A DNA stretch of 64,000 nt from Hydnum rufescens UP504 (taxonomy: Eukaryota; Basidiomycota; Agaricomycetes; Cantharellales; Hydnaceae): NCBI GenBank assembly GCA_014904985.1, contig MU129033.1, positions 127,943 to 191,942 of the forward strand, given 5' to 3'. Numbering within the stretch: position 1 is the first letter of the stretch; every line of letters starts with the position of its first letter. The position numbers and the translations under genes are program-made. Positions 1 to 12,623 of this stretch are shown here, piece by piece. The notes under the pieces were generated by a model. The model saw only the letters and a list, made by a program, of their open reading frames with translations, made no database searches and was not told the origin of the DNA.

Positions 1-2995
1 GCACAGCAAAGAGCCAGAACAGCAAACCCCCCAGGCCAAGAACATGTGCCATGAATGCTAGACATTGAGATCAGACCCCAAAGAATAGAAGCCTTTGTTC
101 AAGGATACCACGTGGACCCCAGCTTCTGGCAACTGTGGAATGAAGCAGCAGAAGATGAATCAGAGCTCTTGGCAGCCCAGAGATTTTATAAGTCCAAAGA
201 AGGACTTCTGATCTTCCAAGATGCAGACTGGGTAGCCCAACTATGCATGCCAAAGTCAGAAATACCCAGGATACTCAAGGAATCACATGAGTCACCCTGG
301 GAAACTGCCCACACAGGATCCTCAAGGCTGTTTCATAAGCTTGCCACATGGTTCTATTGGCCCAAGATGTGGGCAGACATAGTCAACTACACTAAGACAT
401 GTGATGTCTGCCAGAAGATTAAATCGGACAAACAAGGACCAATGGGAAAGCTACATCCCCACACCATCCCACTACTCCCATTCAAAGTAGTGACTGTGGA
501 CCTCATCATGGGCCTCCTGAAGTCGGAGGGGCACAATATGGTGCTAGTGATAGTGGACAAGCTTACCAAATTTGTCCAATACATCCCCACCTCCTCAAGC
601 TTAAAACAGGAGGGCTTCACCAGGATGTTCATCCAGCATGTCATCCTGAAGTACAGTCTCCCAAGGAAGATGATTGCAGATCAGGACACCAGGTGGTCCT
701 GATCCTTTTGGGCATCAGTTGCCAAACATCTTGAGCTGGATCTACTCCTCTTGACATCCCATTACCCACAGATGGATGGGCAAATGGAGAAGGCCAATGA
801 CATGCTCAAAGTGGCACTACACACTTACATGGCTGGGAATCACAGTTCCTGGGCCCAGTGGCTAGGAACACTTGCAATGGCCCACAACTCAATGCCCCAT
901 TCCCCCAGGAGTTATTCACCCTTCTTCCTTTTACATGGGTACTCCCCCAAGACTAAGGTGACTGCTATGGACCCAATGGGAAGGGGCATTGAATGGATGG
1001 AGCTGGACAATGCAGCCGCCTCTTCATTTGTAGGTGAGATGGAAGCCCATTGTTCACTAGCCTGGGATGCCCTGGCAAGAGCCCAAGCCAGGCAAGCAAA
1101 AGCCTATAATTCACAGAGGCACAATGTTGGAGGGATAAATCCCCACCATGTACAAATCCTATCTGAGGATGATTTTTCAATTAAATGAGTCCATTCATAT
1201 GTCAATCCATGGCCCAGTTCCCATGCTGTTCATTCATTTGAGAACAAGCCTATATCCCATACATCTAATACCTGCAAATCCATGCCATTCCTTTGTTTGC
1301 ACACAAGCCAATTTATTGTTCATCTGTGGCACTTCAACAGGCCACCCTAAATTCCATCTTTTTATGCCATACCTCAATGTGGCAATAGCAATTCAACTTG
1401 CTTGCTTTGTTTGACCTTCAATCAGTCTGCACTTCTGATACATGCTCCCTGTTGCCTCAAGGGCGACTCTGATAATGAATTGCGATTATGTAATACAACA
1501 GGTTACACACCTGGGCCTTGATTCTGACTCATGGACCTGTCACATGACAAATAGGGGCTAATGCGGTGCTCTCAAGGAGTAAACACGGAATATCTCCCTC
1601 AGTTTTGATCAGATCGACTCGGCAAGATAGTGCTCAGAAAGCTACAATTCACACCTTTCATATGATACTAAACATGAGCCGAACGAATTGAAACTGCACT
1701 TGCCAGGTCAATTTTACTATGTGTTTCATATTTCCCTTCAGTATTTTTCTATTTTCTCAGTCAGTTTTGATCCAATTCGTTCAGGACAAGCATGCATAGA
1801 AAGCTGTCGACGGTCCGCATCCAACGGCACCAAGGGAAAAACAATCCGATAAGAACTTGGATCTCTACAATTTGACTCCCCCATGTCTCATTCCATTATT
1901 GCCTCCACTTTTTGTGAGTATTAATGGCAATTATTCTCTCCCCCTCTTATATCTGACCAAGGGTACATGTAGGATGACCAGTTCCACCATTCCCCAAGGG
2001 ATTCTGTTCAGTAGGAGAGGAGGAATAGCTTGGTTAAGCCATATTCCCCTATTCTGACTTGATTTTGGAATATCTCCTTCAGTTTTATAGCTTTTGACTT
2101 TATTTCTTTTTCATCATTTTTGCATTAATCCCACCTTTCTGCCGGTTACCATAGCATTTTTCTTTGATGTATATTAAGTGCAGGAGATGTGAGTTTCTAT
2201 AGTCTTCCCCCTCCCCAGTTTTGAGGCACTGGTGTATTGCTGCTGGTTCCTTGGGTGAATTCCACCAAGACCACTACACTTTGTCTAGGGCTTCAAGAGG
2301 AGAGAGCCTTAGGGTGTGGTTTTGTGACCCATATTCATTCTTTGTTCTATTGCTTGAGCCAGTGTTGCTTACAGCATTAGATTTCTATCCCAAAAAGACC
2401 TTCATTCCTTCGGGCCTCACCATTCAGATTGATCCCGTGGTCCCCTCTTTTCATTCTTGATTCCATATTGTGGACTGTGGCTGGATTCCTCCCTTTGTTT
2501 CCTGCTTACAATGATGAAGAATTCAAGGAAGGGGATGAGGTTCTAGTGAACCCCCACTCCCTCAAACTGGTCAACATGCAAGGCACAGGGAGGAAGCTAG
2601 TCCAATGACACATTGGGCCATTTCAGATCTTGGAAAAGATAAATCCCATAGTCTACCATGTGAACATACCCCCTGAATATAAGATGCATCCAATCATAAA
2701 TATACAGCATCTAGTAAAATACCACCACAATGAGCGAGATGATGAACAAGCCAGGCTCCCCAAGCTAAGGGAACTGGTGAAGGAAGAAGAATATGAAGTA
2801 GAGAAAATTGTAGGACACCACTACAATCAGTTGAGGAGAAGGAGGGAGTACCTAGTGAGGTGGAAGGGGTATGGGCCTGAGCATGACACATTTAAGCCTG
2901 AGCCAGGGCTACAGAATGCCTTTTCTCGCCTCAGGGAGTACCATAAGACCCTGGAAGAATGTGGCAGTGAAAATGAGGACTCCATGAGGCCATAG
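1..2995 (+). pseudogene. A1 integrase and chromodomain, interrupted by solo LTR B1
   Basis: The integrase zinc-binding part is visible near 280-425 (ESHESPWETAH, then CDVCQK). The catalytic core follows with VDLIMG at about 496, IADQDTRW at about 672 and DGQMEKAN at about 774, matching the D, D, E positions of retroviral-type integrases. Reading stops at a TGA near 700 and is broken by the 1386 bp LTR at 1125-2510. It resumes at 2511 (DEEFKEGDE-type motif) and ends in a chromodomain (about 2795-2960: YEVEKIVGHHY, YLVRWKGYGPEHDTF) with stop at 2993-2995. The chromodomain is the chromovirus module thought to direct insertion to methylated-histone heterochromatin. The pieces are clear from homology to A2 and A3. 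Confidence 0.88.
1125..2510 (+). mobile_element. Solo LTR B1 inserted in A1 integrase
   Basis: It starts TGTTGGAGGG and ends CTTACA, giving TG...CA termini. The 4 bp flanks are ACAA (1121-1124) and ATGA (2511-2514). Both are one-step CpG decay products of ACGA, and ACGA restores the integrase reading frame (Arg-His-Asn-Glu-Glu). No internal coding sequence is present, so this is a solo LTR left by recombination. Copies B2 and B3 are about the same length. Inside are modules with a CTCC-TCAGTTTTGATC core that recur in family C. Confidence 0.85.
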
Positions 2996-3122
2996 TAGTG
3001 TTCCCCACTTATACATTCCTCCCAGCACTCATAGATTCCCCCTCTTCCCTCTTTTCTCTCTCTCTCTTTCTCTTCTCCTCTCCTCAACCTCAGTCTCAAC
3101 CTCCACTTCGATCTCAACCCTG

Positions 3123-5730
3123 ATGCAGCAACTGGGAGCTTGCAGACATGGGGGTATCAGACATGGGTGACGCTATGTGATCCCTTGAGATAATATGGAT
3201 CCCATGGACCTCCACTACACCCAGTACAGGGACAAGGAGGACAACCCCAAATGTTGTCCAGCTGAATATCTCTTGACCCAATGGTGTGCCTGCTTCTTTG
3301 TATACCATCTCACTGCCTTGAACCTTGCTGGGCCCTACCCTCACATTCAGGGATTTCCCCCATTCACAAGTGACCCTTATGGCTACTGATGGGAGCATCT
3401 AGACCAGTGGGGATGGCTAGGGAAGTTTGAGTGGACATACTGAACTCAACTGCTTCCTAAAGTCTATGCCTTCCCACTGCATCAGGCCTTTATCCCCCTT
3501 GACATCCCACAGTTCAACTTTGACCCATGTATCCATCTCCTACAGTCATGAGGGCCAAACCCCAACCTGCATTCTCTCTCACTGAAATTCCTCAAAGAGG
3601 TTCAGGCAGCTGGAGAGATGATGCTGCAGTGCATAAGATGGATAGACCAAGTGACAGCCCACTTCCACATCATCCTGCCATCCAGCTATGACCAGGACTG
3701 GCACTTTGGATCATCCTGGCAGTACCTCCTCCAGCAAGGAATGACCCCAGCCCCTGCATGGAAGGCAGCTCACATCACACAGGAGCTCAGGAGGCATGTA
3801 CTTGATGCTACTGGATTCATGACTCTCTTCTTCTGGGTCATTCTCTACCTACTCTGTTTCAAGGAATGATTCTGACCCCTGCGCTTCCAGACTACAATGT
3901 GCCTTACAGGCCTGATCATCTCCACCCATGACCATTGTTCCATCCTCATCAGAAGGGGACTCACAGAATTAGGGGCCCCTGTGTGGTCGATGGCTATAGA
4001 AAATGAAACCCCTAACCTCAAACTCTACCCAGCGGCACTACACAGTACTCACCCCTACGGACTGACACAGAGAAAGAGATCAAGGCCAGGCACCCCCATC
4101 AGGACTTATGGGATGCCTATGTGCAAAAGTTGATCCATGAGTCCTTTGAGAAACATCTGATGGACTTGGGGCGCCAATGACTTGTGAATCCACCAGAGGA
4201 AATATGGGTGATGGAGGAGGGGCACCTGTGGGACACAAAGATGACCAGCCCTTACTACTGTCACCATCCTTCCCATTTCTGTGCACCCCAAGGTCCCCCC
4301 AAGGAGAACTATCTGGAGGGCCTTGTGCACTGGCTATCACATGCCCACAAAGGAGGTTACTTGCCCATTCTGAACAAGCTGCAAGAATGTCTGGGCCCAG
4401 AGACATTGTTGCTGACCAAATGGGCTGACCATGAAGACACTATCCCTCCCCCTTCACTGTTATCCCAAAACTACCCAATATGCCAGGAATGGGCTGAACA
4501 TAGAGGATTTGAGTGGCACCAGCCTGAATTGCTCCCCAAACTGCAGCTGCAATACAAGCTAGTGGCACGATTAATTGACCCAGCCCTACAGTCCTATGGC
4601 ACCCCCCCTACACTACTACCCCACATCAAAGACTATGATCTGTACATCACAGCAGCCATGGGGTCCCTGCAACAACCATGCCCTGAATCACCACCAGAGT
4701 GATGTGTTAGGCCCTGTGTGAACATTGTCACATACCCAGAAGAGGAACTGGTGCCCTGTGAGGATGATGAACAGTCCTCTGCCCCCAACTTCACCTTGCC
4801 TGAGGATGGCAATCCCCCAACCCAGGACTCCTCAGGGATGGTGACTGAACCTGCCAAAGAAGAGGACCCTGATGATGTCTGAGGGCCACTGGATATGCAA
4901 ACGGACCAATTCCCAGTGGAATTCTACCCATTTGTGTACCTGGAGTTGGACAGATGCTTAGAGGAGGAACTACTTGAATGATATGGCTCAGGGGTTAAGC
5001 AATGGCTCTACAAGGAGCCCCATCTCACTCTTGTCTTCATGGAAAGAGATCGTGCACATAGGGCATTGGAAAGTCAAAAATTAGCCACCAAGTTCTATCC
5101 CTCTGAGCCCTCAGTGCAAGCATGGTGATATGATGAAAGCCTCTACTGCCCCTGGAGCCCTGAAGTCTTGAAACAAGTACTCAAGGTACTATCTGCAAAG
5201 ATCCATGAGAGACTAGAGCTCTGCCCACCTCCTCAACCTATCCTAGTAAAAGGCAGCCCTTCATGACCCCAGGCATGAACTTCAAATCTGCCAATCTAAT
5301 TAAGCTTTTCCACCCCAACAGCCCTCCACAGATTCAAGGGCTGTCTCAGAGTTTAATGTCCAGGTACCTTCTCACCCCACAGGAGATCCTGATGCTCTTT
5401 TCCAGATGAATTGAGTATCTATGCCTACTCACAGCTTTCAATGCCAAGGAATTACTTGATGCCATGCAAAAATTGGATTCACTACTTAGGAGGCACCTAT
5501 CCTACCAGGACCCCATTAAGTTTAACATCCAGATACCTTTGGGGGGCCACCACTGGACTATGCTCAAATGGCTTGCCTGAGCTACCCCAGAAGTCAATCC
5601 CACTTCCCTTACTGCTCATGGCACTTATGCAAGCGAGCAATTCCAGTGGAACAGATGGTTCGAGTGTTATGAGATTATGCTGGAGGATCTAGATCTTGAG
5701 GACATGGGCATCCTCCCAGTAGAATCCTGA
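3123..5730 (+). pseudogene. Extra ORF (ORF3) of gypsy copy A1, unknown function
   Basis: This frame follows the chromodomain and precedes the 3' LTR, in sense orientation. It aligns throughout with A2 15344-17949 and A3 56306-58912. The start is the ATG at 3123, which gives MQQ like both other copies. It holds many stops, several of them TGA where CGA is plausible, and two TGA codons shared by all three copies. Recognisable stretches are MDPMDLHYTQYRD, CACFFVYHLTALNLAGPYP and EIWVMEEGHL. I recognise no domain. It is not an obvious envelope protein: no N-terminal signal peptide or fusion/TM arrangement is clear. Confidence 0.75.
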
Positions 5731-5748
5731 TGCCATGCTGGGGGGCAC

Positions 5749-6329
5749 TGTAATATAGGGCCATGCTACATAAAGTATATACAAGTCCTGTCCTCTCTAG
5801 TACCTTATGTAAGAGCACAGCCATGAGGATCCTAAGTCCTGGTTGCACCGGAATCAAATTACTCTTTTGCCTGGACCTTGTAGCTCATGCACAAACTGCA
5901 AAATCAACATACCAATGCCACAACTACATGACCAAGTTGCATAACAACTCAACCACACAAAGACCCACAATCTGTCACCATAGAGCATGGGGCAGAGATG
6001 GATAAGGGGAGTTGCATATGAGCACAACTCAGTGAAGTAAGTACATCCTTCTAGTGTACCAGTTAACTATTCCTTCACCCTCATAGATAGTAGCTGAGCC
6101 CTTTGGCCAGCTACTACCATCTCCCCTTGCTCATTACCACCTCTCCTCTCACTTCTCCCCCATCTGAAGTGAAGCCAGTGCTTAGCTTTGTTCATGGCCC
6201 TCCCACTTGAAGCCAGTGCTTAGAGTGGTTGGATTACTTCCCTCTTTCTGTTCACAGGTCACTCAAATCCACCTCATCTAACAACAACAAATACCATGGT
6301 CCCTTGAAGTCAAGGACCACATTGTTACA
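5749..6329 (+). repeat. 3' LTR of copy A1
   Basis: It begins TGTAATATAGGGCC directly after a G-rich tract (polypurine-like, 5738-5745) and ends TTGTTACA. It is 581 bp, close to the A2 (580) and A3 (576) LTRs. It contains the family's intron-like leader segment (GTAAGT near 6038 to CATAG before ATAGTAGCTGAG) and a short stem TAGTAGCTG/CAGCTACTA. CpGs present in A3 are decayed here. Confidence 0.85.
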
Positions 6330-6798
6330 CCCATGTTATAATTGATTGACCTATTCTGGCTGTCTCTGTGCCCTCCACCACTCCAGAGAAATTGCACAGG
6401 ACTCAGAAGTATGTCCAGCCACAATGAGTTGTTGACTCTATCAATGGTCAGAGGACACTTGCTGAGGGTCCATACACCCAGGGTCAAACCTTGCCTCCAC
6501 ACCTTAGTCCTTTTGAGGGAAGTGCATGCATACATGCCAGAAACAGGGGATCTGGATTCCACCAACCTTACCCAGGGAGGTGGGCTTGATGGGGACAAAG
6601 AAGAGCTAGAAGCCAAATGAAGGCCACATGAATGCATTGAAATGATTCAACACCAGAGATGTCTGGGAATTCTAGTGCCCAACTTATGACAATGAGAAAT
6701 AGCATATAGATAGTTCACAAGGATGATGTCAATCTAATATACTTTAAAATAATTCTATGGAACATCAGGGGAAATATGGGAGCACTTGATTCCCCTCA
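6330..6798. other. No gene recognised
   Basis: Sequence between the A1 LTR and the inverted-repeat element. Short open frames exist on both strands but show no motif and overlap the LTR end, so I do not call them. Confidence 0.5.
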
Positions 6799-7461
6799 TG
6801 ACCAGGAAAACAAAACATTGTTTGGTCATCTGATTTTGTAGCTAGTCAGGATTTGATTGATTCACTAGATTCCTAGAGTGACAGACTCCATTCATGAGAA
6901 AGAACAGATTTATTGCCAATTTCCTTGAGGCATATGACCCAAAATACATTTAAAATTAAAGATGACCTATAGCCCTTGAGAGGAATCTATTTCAGATTTG
7001 CTATGCACCATAATGACTGCCTAGATCATACCTCAATTTAGAGTATTTAATATTTCTTTTTGATGGATTCTTCATTGCTGTGTGTTGAAATCAGTATTTT
7101 AGAGCATATTTTGAAGAAGCCATGCAGAGTGGTACGAACTGACAGTTATTTCATTGACAAGGTGTAGCACTAATGTCAACTTACAGCAATGAGGGATCCA
7201 TCAAAAAGAAATATTAAATACTCTAAATTGAGGTATGATTTAGGTGGTCATTATGGTGCATAGCAAATCTGAAATAGACTTCTCTGAAGGGCTATAGGTC
7301 ATCTTTAATTTTTGAATGTATTTTGGGTCATATGCCTCAAGGAAATTGGCAATAAATCTGTTCTTTCTCATGCATGGAGTCTGTTGCTCTAGGAAACTAG
7401 TGAATTAATGAAATCCTGACTAGCTACAAAAATCAGACAACCAAACAATGCAGCCTGGTCA
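6799..7461. mobile_element. Element with about 280 bp terminal inverted repeats
   Basis: The left arm 6799-7080 and right arm 7184-7461 are reverse complements with scattered mismatches, both starting TGACCAGG at the outer end, with a spacer of about 103 bp. There is no coding potential. The long arms and short centre fit a non-autonomous, MULE-like or foldback DNA transposon. A target-site duplication is not clear. Confidence 0.7.
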
Positions 7462-7689
7462 GCCATATAGAGGGGCCTTAAAAGGAGGGACATGTTGATG
7501 ACTTAGGTAGGCCTAAATGGCTGAAATCATGGTTGATGTTAAGTGATGATCAAAAAACTGAATCTTGACAATGGGAAACCACAATTTGACAATCTTTTGA
7601 CATCAAGCATTGTCAAGTGCCTCATTTATTGGGACTTGTGCAAAATCTCAGTCTATCAACCAAATATGGGTTAAGACTATAGTATTACT

Positions 7690-10600
7690 GAAAGTCTCCT
7701 ATTACCTTGTCTATTAATGTGATAAATCCAAGATCCTCAGTCTCTATATATTCCTCTACTTCTCCATCTTGATCATCATCTGAAGATATGGCATCATCAT
7801 CATCACCATCTACATTAGGCACATGGACTCATATGCGTGATGCATGATCTTCCAGTGTTGGAGGGGGAAGAAACTCATCCCAGCTTGGGGCAGTAGACAG
7901 AGTAGGAACATGGATCATGTTCACCCTCCAGAGTTCTAGCCACTCATACAATTGATGGAGTCAGTGAAGTGCAAATAATGATACTTCATCATCTACTTCT
8001 TTGACTAGTCTCTTGACTGCCTGATATTCCATGTAGAACCATGTTTGAAGGTTACTGCTCTCCACCTTGCACCTCTCCAACTCTTGCTCACAATTAACCA
8101 CTTCTTGTGCCATGAAAATACCCTTTTTGACCAAAGCATCCACCAACCACTGAGGAAGAACACCATCAGGAAAGTCTCCAATGTCAGCCCACACATCCTC
8201 CCATATATCCTGATCCACATCCATCTTGTACAAACCCTCCTTCAAAAGCAAGGGAGGAACATATGCACTTTTTGATATTGTCCTTGGTGTCCGATGATAT
8301 TCTGCCATCTCCTTTATCTTTGCATTGTATTTTTTCATTGTTGCATCAATCCTGGATGAGTGATGGTGTACCACCTTCTCAACATGCACCTTCATCTTCT
8401 GGTCCAATATTCATGTAGAATGGGCATGATCCAGTGTTGCAAGTTCGAATTTGTGGGCACATAACTTCTGCACAAGCTGCTCATGAAGAATGTGAAGATT
8501 AAGCTGCATTGTGATCCATCTATCCTTCTTCAGTTGCTCTAGCTTCTGTGCCACCACCCGATCCCCTAATTTCAGCCCTTCTGTCCTTTTCTTGATATTG
8601 GACTGAAGTCAACTAATAGCCAGCTTGGTTGAATGAACTCTTTCCTTCCACTTGACAAGTACAGCTTCACCAGCAGAGTCTTCAGGGATCACATCATTGC
8701 CTTCACTAATCAGTTCCTGTAAGTTCTCTTGTTGTGCCTCTAATGTTGACTGCAAGGACAGGGTGTGCTCTATTGCATGAGCCCCTTGGGTTTTTGACTG
8801 CCACATGATCGGTTTACTATGATATGCACATTGCTCTTTGAATTGGTGGAGGTACTCGATTGAAAATGTACTTTTGGCAAGCTTCTCTTTAGCCTCATCC
8901 AACCAAGATTGAGCTTGATCAACATGGACCTGCAACCATTTTCCAAAGTCCCCCCACTTCTCTTCATCAATGTGTTCCACTTGTAGATCAAGAATGAAAA
9001 GGTGTCAATGATAGCCTGTTACCCTAAGGCATGGAATAAGTCAGCAGAGTTCACTCCAAAAATGTTCACACCCTTCTCCATCTGAGAGGCCCCAAATTGT
9101 GCTCTTTCTTGGATGGTACCAGAGTTGGCACATCCACTGGTGGCCATAAATGTGGAAAATTGAGACACCCCACTTGAGGCATGGAGACCAGTCAGGCATG
9201 AAATTCCATTTCTTCAATGACTGGTCCATTTGGCAGCCAATATCATACAAAACACCAATTCTCCAGCAATGAGGCAAATGCTTGCAAAGGAAATCAAGAA
9301 GAGTGAATGTGTAGAACTGTTTTTCACCAGCAGTCCACATGCTAGCAATAACTAGGGGAATATTGTGGCAGCAGAGCATGGCAAGAACACCAGTATCACT
9401 GAAATATTGAGTTGAAGCCTTGACACAGTCTCCATCCACAGCAATAAAGGACTTGCCACACACACTATATGTCAAATTTGGCATTTTAAGATTGTCCTCC
9501 ACCTTGTCTTTATCCTCTACAGCATGCACCTCACTTTCCATGGTCTCATTGGCTTTTCCCTTCTGCCCAGCTCAGGCTGAGGACTTCTTGGGTTGAAGGC
9601 CAAGGATTTTGGCCTCCCACAGTTCCAAATCTCTCTGTGATAGCTCAATTGTTCTTGGTGACACAACAAAGGGATCCTGGGTCCCAGTCTTGCCCTGATG
9701 ACCAGCATGTTGGTCCAAGTCTCACTGACATTTCAATTGGAAGTTTGCATTGAGGCACACAATGGCATCAACCTTCAAATCCCCATTCTCCAAGCTATTA
9801 CTACCAATACATAAGGGACACTGTGTCTGCAGATAGGTACTAGGAATGTTGTGATCGCTCAGGAAGGTTGCAGTGTTCTGCACATTTGAATACTCTCACC
9901 CATTGACCAGGGTAGTCTTGTCTGACTGGGGTGCCACACAATCTTCACCACTAGGAAGGGCTTGCAAACGATCCACCAATTTTTCAACCTGTGCATCAAC
10001 AAGTCTCACAAGCTGCCGGTAATGAGCAAGTGCATTGGCAAAGCAATGGCAAAATGAATCAGCAGTCACAAAGTGGTATCTGCAGGCCTTCAGGTACTTG
10101 ACTAGTGTTGCAGCCCAACCTCTTTCATTCAGTGAAATGTGGAGGAAGAGCTCGGCAACAAATTCTAGCATATCAAGGCTGACAGCTAGGGTAGGACAAA
10201 CTGGAGAACATGGGAAAAAATCATGTTGCACAAGTTGAACTGGGGCAGGTCTGCATTTGCAAATGTCCAGCATAATGTCCTTGACATGTTCCATATGCAC
10301 ACAGACCACCTCAAGTGAGTGGTGTTGGCTGCCACATTTGCAGATGAACCAACTTTGCTCTTCAGCTTGGTGAGCACTGGAGCATTCTCTTTGGAATCTC
10401 ATGTATGGTCAAATAAGAGCAGGCAATACACTTGTGCTCCAGTGGTGTGCCTGCATGTGCCTCCAATGAGCATGTCATGAACATTGGTCATCAATATGGT
10501 TGCCATGGTCAGGTTTTGGTCAGGTTTTGCTCAATTTGGGAAAAACCTAAAGCTGACCAGGTTCCAAAATCACCCATGAGGGCAAAACCTGAACCTGACC

Positions 10601-11450
10601 TGAGGTTTGGTCTCATTCAGGTCAGGTTCAGGTTTAAACCTGGTTTAAACCTGAAACCTGAGGTATGAGGGAAGCCAACATTTTCAGGGGGTACTACAGA
10701 ATATCTACACCCTCTGCTCAAGTCTCTGCCTCTGCCACTCCCTTTACATCCTGCTTTACATCCACATCTCCTTCCTAGCCCCCTTTCACTTCAATTTACT
10801 GCTCACACATCTTCTGGAGACAGTATTTAGTCACTACATTCTGTCATGTGACTTGTGACCTGCACCAATTACCTCATTCGATGGCCAAGTCATGTGACTT
10901 CTGACTCCAGAACTATAGTCACATGTGTAAATTGCTGGATTTGGTGCCAGAATAATGGTCAATTTATATGGAATGGAAGCTACATCCTACCTTTCAGGTT
11001 CAGGTTTAAACCTGGTTTGAGACCAGTTTTTGGATTCAGGGCAAGGGCAAAACCTGAACCTGACCTGAAGAAAATGAAATGAAACCTGACCCCAATGGAA
11101 CCTGACCTGGGTCAGGTTCAGGTTTAAACTCAGGTTCCACAGGTTTAAACCTGAACCACAGCATCCATAGTCATCAATGACTTGGATGTTTGATGGAATT
11201 AAGACATCCATTGACTCGTATTGAACATCCAGGTACTCCAAAGTAACAAAATCCAATGCTGCATGACTCTGAGAGTCAAGGAGATCTGGGAAAGAAGGAG
11301 ATCAAGTACCAGTTGAGTGCCCACTGGGGACATGTGTAGCCAACCCTGTATTGGTGGGAGACATGGTGTTCCAAACCCATACCCAACTGACTGCAGAAGC
11401 CCCATTTGAGGAGCCAGGCCCACACACACTTCTTTTCCTGGCATTTCTCA
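7690..11450 (-). pseudogene. KDZ-family transposase KDZ1, decayed
   Basis: Read on the minus strand, the N-terminal part begins near 11450, is broken by element D (10503-11157) and resumes at about 10500. Next comes a cysteine cluster (CKCGSQHHSLEVVCVHMEH, then CKCRPAPVQLV, about 10230-10370), typical of the CxC domain preceding KDZ transposases. The core is at 9041-9541 with ASTQYFSDTGV, GVLYDIGCQMDQS, IYGHQWMCQLWYHPRK and GLSDGEGCEHFWSE. Coiled-coil-like frames follow (8609-8980, 7961-8407), then an acidic tail ending near 7690. Frames are broken by stops and shifts; one near 10415 reads Leu-Ile-stop-Pro-Tyr where the family has Arg (CGA to TGA). These elements move by a DDE-type mechanism; this copy cannot be active. 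Confidence 0.85.
10503..11157. mobile_element. Element D: CAGGTTCAGG-rich inverted-repeat element inside KDZ1
   Basis: Two motif-dense ends (10503-10668 and 10990-11157) carry many copies of CAGGTTCAGGTTTAAACCTG-type words in both orientations, around a 320 bp centre without them. The ends are roughly inverted relative to each other (TGGTCAGG on the left, TGGTTCAGG on the right read backwards). KDZ1 reads on either side, so this is an insertion. No coding frame is seen. It fits a non-autonomous element with dense subterminal transposase-binding-type repeats. A target-site duplication was not resolved. Confidence 0.6.
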
Positions 11451-11572
11451 TAGCATTGCTGATCATTCTAGAAAGAAGGTAGACACAAATTAGTTATGAG
11501 AAGTTTAGAACAAAATAAGAAGACAACTTACTTTACACACTTGCCCTTTAGGAATCTAAAAAGACCTTGAGA

Positions 11573-11990
11573 ATGACAACTTGATGGCTGGGAAAACAAC
11601 AAATGTCAAGTAATGACAACACATTGCTTAACCCAGAGAACAAAGAGCAAGGCTTTGAGCATACTGGAAAATGGCATTGTCACAATGTAACAGCACATCA
11701 CTCCACCAGAAATGTGGTGTGAGAGGATTTTGGAAGAATTGGCAAGCAGGCACTACAGACAAGTCATAGTGATCCACCCAACCAATGAAAACTGAAGGAA
11801 AGCTTCAGAGTGCCAGAAAACAAACAATATCACAGCATGACAGTGTTTTGTTTAACCAGACAGCTAGGCAGCAAGGTGCTGGGAACAGTGATTCTCCCAA
11901 CTGGAAGCTTTGAGGTGCTGGGAAACAAACACTACAACAGCATTGCAGTGCTATACTTCACCACACAGGTACTGGTGACTGAATGGTTGT
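11573..11990. repeat. Four degenerate tandem repeats upstream of KDZ1
   Basis: Units near 11573, 11650, 11795 and 11908 share the pattern GCTT-GAG-TGCTGGGAAACAA, then a run around CAACAGCATTGCAGTG, then a TTCACCA-like end. Similarity is clear by eye but far from exact. No coding capacity. Confidence 0.4.
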
Positions 11991-12190
11991 AGTGTTGATT
12001 AGAGTCAGTGACATTGCAGAGTTAGCTGAATATCAATATTTATTATACAGTGTATACATTGTCTACAAATAAACTATACACAATGGTGATGATTAGACAA
12101 AAATAGTAAGGGATTAGTGATGAGAATAATGATATATAGTGGTAAAGTAAAACAAATAAAAATGAGGGGAGATGACCATGCCAAGAAATT

Positions 12191-12623
12191 TTAGGACTCA
12201 AGGAAGGTATTCCAATGACTGGAATCAAAATAGTGATGACAGCCAGGGTAATCATCACTGAACCAATCATAGGCAAATCCCTTGACCACCTCTTCCATTT
12301 CCATATCCACACTTTCCCCCTGCTTATTAGATTCAGCAGGAATATCTAAATGACACCACTTAACAGGCTCATCAGCAGGTAGAATTTCACCAGTCATGGG
12401 TAAAATGGGTGAAGGATTGGGGGCTGGAATGACTTCCTTGACTTGAGTCTTGGAGCTGGCAGGTTGGGGTTCAGGCCATATGTACGCATCATGCAGTAAT
12501 CCCCTGGGAACTGTTGGATCCAGAACTGCAGGAGTGGGATTCTGTTCCCAATCCACAGCATATGAATGGAACTTGGTCTGCACAGACTTTGAGCACTTGA
12601 ACAGTCCCTTGCTCCAGTCACAA
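12191..12623 (-). pseudogene. Unknown acidic protein fragment, N-terminus cut by LTR B2
   Basis: An open minus-strand frame of about 144 codons ends at 12191. It is truncated at 12623 by the B2 LTR; the open frame continuing into the LTR is accidental. It is rich in Pro, Asp and Glu (ILPMTGEILPADEPVKWCHL, ESVDMEMEEVV, SDDYPG). I do not recognise it. It could be a remnant of a host gene or an accessory frame of KDZ1, which lies downstream on the same strand. Confidence 0.35.

Larger units (their letters stand above)
1..6329 (+). mobile_element. Ty3/gypsy chromovirus copy A1, 3' part (5' part outside the window)
   Basis: The window opens inside the pol gene of a long LTR retrotransposon; position 1 aligns with about 54571 of copy A3. 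Order: integrase, chromodomain, extra ORF, 3' LTR. A solo LTR (B1) is nested at 1125-2510. Compared with A3, CpG sites are nearly all lost: the first 334 bases hold one CpG, and the first few codons show CG in A3 replaced by CA in A1. Frames are interrupted by several stops, so the copy is dead. The 5' LTR, gag, protease and RT lie left of the window. Confidence 0.9.
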
